Source: JABJAG01 sp038137215
GTDB taxonomy: Bacteria; Pseudomonadota; Alphaproteobacteria; UBA6615
Length of the DNA stretch: 64,000 nucleotides
Assembly (NCBI GenBank): GCA_038137215.1
Contig: JAYQBG010000004.1
Span: 67,999 to 131,998, forward strand
Direction of reading: 5' to 3'
Positions 59,808-64,000 of the stretch are shown one piece after another (the first letter of the stretch is position 1; the number at the start of each line of letters is the position of its first letter). The translations under genes and the position numbers were made by a program. The notes below the pieces were generated by a model, which saw nothing but the letters and a program-made list of their open reading frames with translations, was not told where the DNA came from and made no database searches.

Positions 59808-61016
59808 CTAGCCGTGATCGTATTCGCCGATCGTCGTACCTTCTTCGATATAGACGGTCTTGCGTTCACCGTCCGGGCGGCCCTCTTCCAGGGTCATCTG
59901 CATCCAGTCTGCCATCGCCGGATAGATTTCCGCCGAAACCTCGCCCATCGGGTGGAAGACGCCCTCATAGAGCCAGAGCTCACTGGATCCGGCCAGGTTT
60001 TCGCGGAAATGGGCGATATCATCGGGGGTGCAAAGTTCATCCATATCACCCGCAACCAGAAGATGCGGCACCTTCAGGTTTTTGGCCGTATCCGGCAGGT
60101 GATGATGGGTCTTCATGTGCTCGTCGAACTCGTCCTCATCGGTGTAACCGCACATGTACATGAAGATACGTTTGAAGTTCGGCTGGGCCTGTTCGAATAT
60201 GATATCGAAGGTGCCCACATTGGCCATCTGACCGACCACCGCCTTGACGCGGCTGTCATGTGCCCCGAGCTGCACGCCCCAGCGTGAGCCCATGCTCATG
60301 CCCATCACACCGATCTTGTCGGTATCGACATCATCACGGGTTTCGAGCCAGTCGATCACCGCCGAACCGGCCTGCTGATGGTTGTCGGCGTTCAGCCAGG
60401 TCTCATTGTAGTTGCACTCGCCCTGGCCCGGACCGTCGATGCAGACAATGTTCATGCCACGAATGGTGTAGTCGTTCTCGAACGGATTGCCGACGTCCTC
60501 TTTCAGCGCATCCATACCGGGAATGATCACCACCGTCGGCTTCGGACCGTCGCCGGGCGCCTTGTGGAATATCGCATGAACCTTGTGACCCGGCGTGAAC
60601 TCCAGCGAAACCTTTTCCATGGTCCCATTCGACAGTTCGATGACCTTGTCATAGTTCCGGTACAGACCCTCGTACCATTTGTCCTTGTTGGGATTCCGGT
60701 GGACCGGGATCAGATGCTGGGCGCGTCCGAAGCACAAGGCGGCACGGTGATAGAGGCGGCGCGCCGTGACCAGGCGTCCCCGGCTCTCGGCATCCTTGGC
60801 CATAGTTTCCAGCGCCACGGCCCGCTTGGCCCAGGCCTTCGGGAAGGAGCGGCGCCCCGTCACCTTGCTATAGACCGCCGTCAGATCCTGCATCATGAAC
60901 CCGCGCCCCAGGCGCGTGCCCATGATACCCGGATGCAGGACATCCTCGTTGTCCGACAGCATCAGGAAGTTGTCGAAAATCCAGCCCTGATCGGCCCGCA
61001 ATTGTGGTTTCGGCAT
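59808..61016 (-). CDS. Alpha/beta hydrolase, C-C hydrolase-like (paralogue 2)
   Basis: 402 residues from the ATG at 61016 (MPKPQLRADQGWIFDNF). Same architecture and catalytic residues as the downstream copy: MGMSMGSRWGVQLG (Ser), GDMDELCTPDD (Asp), GVFHPMGEV (His). Most of the sequence matches its neighbour, but PHLL and loop regions differ, so substrate ranges may have diverged. First gene of the pair; a 117-bp divergent promoter region faces the enoyl-CoA hydratase gene. Confidence 0.88.
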   Translation of the reverse strand: MPKPQLRADQGWIFDNFLMLSDNEDVLHPGIMGTRLGRGFMMQDLTAVYSKVTGRRSFPKAWAKRAVALETMAKDAESRGRLVTARRLYHRAALCFGRAQHLIPVHRNPNKDKWYEGLYRNYDKVIELSNGTMEKVSLEFTPGHKVHAIFHKAPGDGPKPTVVIIPGMDALKEDVGNPFENDYTIRGMNIVCIDGPGQGECNYNETWLNADNHQQAGSAVIDWLETRDDVDTDKIGVMGMSMGSRWGVQLGAHDSRVKAVVGQMANVGTFDIIFEQAQPNFKRIFMYMCGYTDEDEFDEHMKTHHHLPDTAKNLKVPHLLVAGDMDELCTPDDIAHFRENLAGSSELWLYEGVFHPMGEVSAEIYPAMADWMQMTLEEGRPDGERKTVYIEEGTTIGEYDHG

Positions 61017-61133
61017 CTTGAAATATTCCCCTGTTAGACATCGCTTCGCGCGACTTCGTGATTTTTCCACTTTACGACAATACGCGTTCCCGCGTCATAC
61101 TCCCGGGCAGAAAAAAACACAGAACGGAACGCC

Positions 61134-61925
61134 ATGACATCCACGGACACTGATCTCCGACTCGACGACAACCCGCCCGTCGCGGTCATCACCATCGACT
61201 GCCCCGATGCGCTGAATCGGCTGAACCCGCAATCGCTGCTTTCGTTCGGTCACATGGTCGATGATCTCGCCAAACGCAATGACATTCAGGCGGTTGTCAT
61301 TACAGGCGCCGGGGAAGACTGGTTCTCCGCCGGTTTAATGAACGCCGAAATACGAGCGGGCATGAGCAAAGATGAAGTTCTCAATTATGTCGTCGATGCA
61401 AACCGTATTTTCGATGCGCTCGAGGCCCTCCCCCAGATCACGATTGCGGCGATCAACGGCAAGCTCATGGCCGGAGCCTCGGAACTCGCACTCGCCTGCG
61501 ATATCCGGATCGCAGGCGCGCACTCGACCTTGATGCTGCCCGAAGCACGTTGGGGCGGTTTCCCGGGGGCCGGGGCGCCGCACCGCCTGCCACTGGCTGT
61601 CGGGCACGCGCACGCGCTCGAACTGATCGCGACCGGAAAGGAAATCGATGCGGCCGAGATGGCCCGGATCGACTTCGTTCAGCACATCCATGAGAAAGGC
61701 GAGGTCCTGGCCGCCGCGCTGGAAACAGCCACAGCCATTGGTGCCAATGGCCCGCTCGCCACACGCGGCGCCAAGAGCATCGCGCGTGCCCGTCGCGAGC
61801 CCGGCTTCCGTGCCGCACGTGACCTTTCTGACGCGCTTCGTCACGCGCTGGAATGGAGCCACGATGTCGATGAGGGTCTCGCCGCCGCCCAGGCCGGCCG
61901 ACCACCCAAGTTCACCGGGCGTTAG
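61134..61925 (+). CDS. Enoyl-CoA hydratase/isomerase-family protein
   Basis: 263-residue crotonase-fold protein. GAGEDWFSAGLMNAEIRAG and NGKLMAGASELALACDIRIAG are the oxyanion-hole strands; the second has AGASELALA rather than GGGCEL, so it is a divergent crotonase. TLMLPEARWGGFPGAGAP contains the region that usually holds the second catalytic acid. It may be a hydratase, isomerase or hydrolase. Plus-strand neighbours encode a secreted protein, flavin reductase and CmcJ-like oxygenase. Confidence 0.85.
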   Translation: MTSTDTDLRLDDNPPVAVITIDCPDALNRLNPQSLLSFGHMVDDLAKRNDIQAVVITGAGEDWFSAGLMNAEIRAGMSKDEVLNYVVDANRIFDALEALPQITIAAINGKLMAGASELALACDIRIAGAHSTLMLPEARWGGFPGAGAPHRLPLAVGHAHALELIATGKEIDAAEMARIDFVQHIHEKGEVLAAALETATAIGANGPLATRGAKSIARARREPGFRAARDLSDALRHALEWSHDVDEGLAAAQAGRPPKFTGR

Positions 61926-61934
61926 GAAAATAAG

Positions 61935-62267
61935 ATGCGAAGCTTGATCAGATTGGCGCTGGTGACGGCGATAATTCTTCTGTCCACAGCGCCAATGGCC
62001 CATGCCGATGCCATCGACGGCAACTGGTGCAACCCGGAAGGCGGCAACTTCGAGATTCGGGGTTCTGAAATACTGACCCCCGGCGGCACGCGCATGGCCG
62101 GGGATTATACGCGACACACCTTCCGGTATGTCGCGCCAGACGGCGATCGTGCATCGGGCCAAAGCACCAACATGGCCCTGATAGACAATGAAACACTGCA
62201 CCTGCTGATTGAAGGCAGTAACGGCGAGATCGAGATCTGGCGGCGTTGCTCGGTTCACACGAGCTAG
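61935..62267 (+). CDS. Small secreted protein, hypothetical
   Basis: 110 residues with a clear signal peptide (MRSLIRLALVTAIILLSTAPMAHADA, cleaved near AHA-DA). The mature part has two cysteines (NWCNPEGGNFEIRG and WRRCSVHTS) that could form a disulfide, and a beta-rich pattern. It begins 9 bp after the hydratase stop. Family not recognised; similar short exported proteins are common. Confidence 0.75.
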   Translation: MRSLIRLALVTAIILLSTAPMAHADAIDGNWCNPEGGNFEIRGSEILTPGGTRMAGDYTRHTFRYVAPDGDRASGQSTNMALIDNETLHLLIEGSNGEIEIWRRCSVHTS

Positions 62268-62360
62268 TCGATCCGCAGCCTGCTCGACGAAGGACACTGG
62301 GACGCGCTAGCCTGCCGTTCAGCAGTCAGACATAAGAAAACAGTATTCAGGGGGAAGAAC

Positions 62361-63056
62361 ATGGCCGAATTCAGCGCAGCTGATCTGGTGGTCGAGGACC
62401 AGTACAAATTGATGAGCGGAGCGATCATCCCGCGCCCGATTGCCCTCACGGTCACGCTGGGTCCGGACGGGCCGAATGTCGCGCCGTTCAGCTTCTTCAA
62501 CTGCATCGGCGTCTCGCCGCCCATGTTCATGGTCGCCTGCAGCCCCAAGACCGGCCCGAAATCCGGCGGCAGCAACGGGGCCGTGAAGGACACGGTAGCC
62601 AATCTCCGCGACCATCCGGAGATGGTGGTGCATATAGTGGACTATGAGTTGCGCAACAAGATGAATGCCTGCGCGCTCGACTTCGACCGCAGCGTCAACG
62701 AAGCGGATGTCGCCGGATTTACGACGGCCCCTTCCGTGGTCGTCAAACCGCCCCGGATCACGGATTGCCGGGTGCAACTCGAAAGCAGACTCATTGAGAT
62801 CAAGGAAATGGGGACCCTGCCCTACTACCTGATCCTGGGAGAGGTTGTACATTTCCATATGGACGATGCGATCGTGAATGACCGACTTCATGTGGACCCC
62901 GGCGCACTGGATGCGCTCGGACGTATGGCGGGGAATGGCGGATACACGCGGATCACCGACAAATTCGAAATGCCCTTCCTACATCCTCCGGGACAGACAC
63001 CCCCCGAAGAGGCTGTGGAACGGGCCAAGGAATTTGCCAGGACAGACCGGGACTAG
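62361..63056 (+). CDS. Flavin reductase-family protein (DIM6/NTAB type)
   Basis: 231-residue FMN-binding split-barrel protein. SGAIIPRPIALTVTLGPDG and VAPFSFFNCIGVSPPMFMVA are the family signature; MNACALDFDRSVNEADVAGF follows. Members supply reduced flavin to two-component monooxygenases or act as esterase-like flavoproteins. ATG 62361 follows a GGGGGAAG site. It may supply the luciferase-like monooxygenase elsewhere, or act on its own. Confidence 0.88.
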   Translation: MAEFSAADLVVEDQYKLMSGAIIPRPIALTVTLGPDGPNVAPFSFFNCIGVSPPMFMVACSPKTGPKSGGSNGAVKDTVANLRDHPEMVVHIVDYELRNKMNACALDFDRSVNEADVAGFTTAPSVVVKPPRITDCRVQLESRLIEIKEMGTLPYYLILGEVVHFHMDDAIVNDRLHVDPGALDALGRMAGNGGYTRITDKFEMPFLHPPGQTPPEEAVERAKEFARTDRD

Positions 63057-63084
63057 CGCTTTGCGCGAGACAGGAGTTGCCGAC

Positions 63085-63897
63085 ATGACCGATACCATCA
63101 ATGCCGAAGTCGTTTATGCGGTCGACACAGGTGAAAAACTGATCAACCAGACCATGCCGGCCGGCGACATGAACCGCGTCGTGACCGGCACCTACGAAAG
63201 CAAACCGGTCCGGATCCGCAATGGCCGCGGAATTGAGGACAGTTTCGCACTCGACCAGAACGGCTTCGTTCTGACCGATCACCCGACAAAAATGACCAAC
63301 TTCTTCGACGCCGAAGAACTCAAAGCGGTCTACTATCCCGAGGTACAGAAACTGGTCGCCGAGACGACCGGTGCAAGTCGGGTCGAAATATTCGATCACA
63401 CTTTGCGCTCGGGCGATGATGCGACACGCAAGGAAAAGCTCGTCCGCGAGCCCGTGCGTGCCGCCCATAACGACTACACCGAAGTCTCCGGACCGCGACG
63501 AGTCCGTGAAATCCTTCCCGACGAAGCCGAGGATCTGCTCTCGAAGCGATTCGCCATCGTTCAGGTCTGGCGCGCGATCCGCAACCCGATCGAAGCCGAT
63601 CCCCTGACCATGTGCGACGCGCGATCTTTTGAGATGGAAGACTTCCTGACGGCCGAACGGCGCTATCCGGACAGGGTCGGAGAAACCTACCGCATGACCT
63701 ACAAGCCGGCGCACCAGTGGTATTATTTTCCGCGTATGCATCGGGATGAGGCCCTGGTTTTCAAGGTCTACGACTCCGACGAAAGCCTGCCGGGCCGGTT
63801 TACCCCGCACACCTCGTTTGAGGATCCGACAAGTCCCGCCAATGCAGGACCGCGCGAAAGTATCGAGGTTCGCACCTTTGCGTTTTTCGATGACTGA
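63085..63897 (+). CDS. CmcJ/NvfI-family oxygenase
   Basis: 270 residues from the ATG at 63085 (MTDTINAEVVYAVDTGEKL) with AGGAG upstream. Segments AAHNDYTEVSGPRRV (H-x-D) and HQWYYFPRMHRDEALVFKVYDS (distal His and Arg) suit a 2-oxoglutarate/Fe(II) oxygenase facial triad. CmcJ acts in cephamycin 7-alpha-methoxylation and NvfI in fungal meroterpenoids; most bacterial members are unassigned. Last gene of the enoyl-CoA hydratase cluster. Confidence 0.85.
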   Translation: MTDTINAEVVYAVDTGEKLINQTMPAGDMNRVVTGTYESKPVRIRNGRGIEDSFALDQNGFVLTDHPTKMTNFFDAEELKAVYYPEVQKLVAETTGASRVEIFDHTLRSGDDATRKEKLVREPVRAAHNDYTEVSGPRRVREILPDEAEDLLSKRFAIVQVWRAIRNPIEADPLTMCDARSFEMEDFLTAERRYPDRVGETYRMTYKPAHQWYYFPRMHRDEALVFKVYDSDESLPGRFTPHTSFEDPTSPANAGPRESIEVRTFAFFDD

Positions 63898-63937
63898 GCC
63901 AGCTATCACGCCGGCAATTCAGTAAAAAAACACGAGC

Positions 63938-64000
63938 CTAAACGGTGACCTGCCCCTGATATGTGGTCCAGTCACTGTGAGAGAGTCCGGACGTTTTTAG
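63938..64000 (-). CDS. Possible 3' end of a minus-strand gene
   Basis: A minus-strand frame open from base 64000 ends at the TAG 63938-63940 with GLSHSDWTTYQGQVTV as its C-terminus. Only 20 residues are visible, so neither coding status nor family can be confirmed. The plus strand in this stretch holds nothing recognisable. Confidence 0.3.
   Translation of the reverse strand, partial: LKTSGLSHSDWTTYQGQVTV

Overview
The window reads as chromosomal DNA of a free-living, probably marine or aquatic alphaproteobacterium of Rhodospirillales type. Indicators are the MipZ division-plane ATPase (used by alphaproteobacteria in place of MinCD), a DUF1489 gene, a bactofilin next to an M23 endopeptidase, a LiuR-type leucine/isovalerate regulon, roughly 60% GC, and many 4-bp overlapping genes. 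Two 10-N runs (5940-5949 and 52847-52856) show a scaffolded draft, plausibly a metagenome-assembled genome. I see no rRNA, tRNA, CRISPR array, integrase, transposase or prophage.

Layout. 1-702: 3' truncated luciferase-like monooxygenase. 844-4439: nucleotide-sugar operon (phosphomannomutase, ugd, galU). 4529-8989: minus-strand operon of a molybdopterin oxidoreductase, mipZ, a VWA protein and a J-domain membrane protein. 9298-10979: DUF3179 protein with a leader-like ORF and terminator upstream, then DUF488. 11384-16376: plus-strand cassette of a glutamine-synthetase-like ligase, aldehyde oxidase-type large subunit and iron alcohol dehydrogenase. 16858-20435: frameshifted leucine dehydrogenase, bfd-bfr, DUF1489, a receiver protein and its partner carrying an internal amber codon. 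20549-31406: large leucine/isovalerate catabolic cluster under LiuR (ivd, mccB, liuC, mccA, mvaB), with a potassium channel, two SDRs, RidA, a GST-kappa-like isomerase and a carbonic anhydrase/acyl-CoA dehydrogenase chimera inserted. 31488-38511: smpB, dapA, lytic transglycosylase, HAD dehalogenase, PLP dehydratase, bactofilin and M23 peptidase. 38608-43173: cobalt-type nitrile hydratase-like enzyme in three polypeptides, two unrecognised genes, and a TetR regulator divergent from an extradiol-dioxygenase-like gene. 43299-50136: glnS, AtzH-like protein, pckG, pyk, a DksA-like protein and an SDR. 50166-53438: broken OmpA lipoprotein gene, four-domain rhodanese divergent from a cysteine-dioxygenase-like cupin. 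53455-63897: M20 peptidase, ABC-F, Kef-type antiporter, tandem alpha/beta hydrolases, and a cluster of enoyl-CoA hydratase, flavin reductase and CmcJ-like oxygenase.

Themes. The content is catabolic: leucine and isovalerate breakdown, C-C bond hydrolases, aromatic/xenobiotic-type oxygenases, nitrile or thiocyanate hydration and organosulfur oxidation, with PEPCK and pyruvate kinase at the gluconeogenic/glycolytic node. A second theme is cell-envelope and shape control (MipZ, bactofilin-M23, lytic transglycosylase, nucleotide sugars).

Several loci are damaged: leucine dehydrogenase (1-nt loss), the receiver partner (in-frame TAG), the OmpA lipoprotein (TAG, 1-nt loss and lost C-terminus) and carbonic anhydrase (chimeric C-terminus). 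Single-base lesions could be consensus errors; the carbonic anhydrase and OmpA junctions look more like real deletions or misjoins. Readings are by eye and all family names rest on motif recognition, not on database search.
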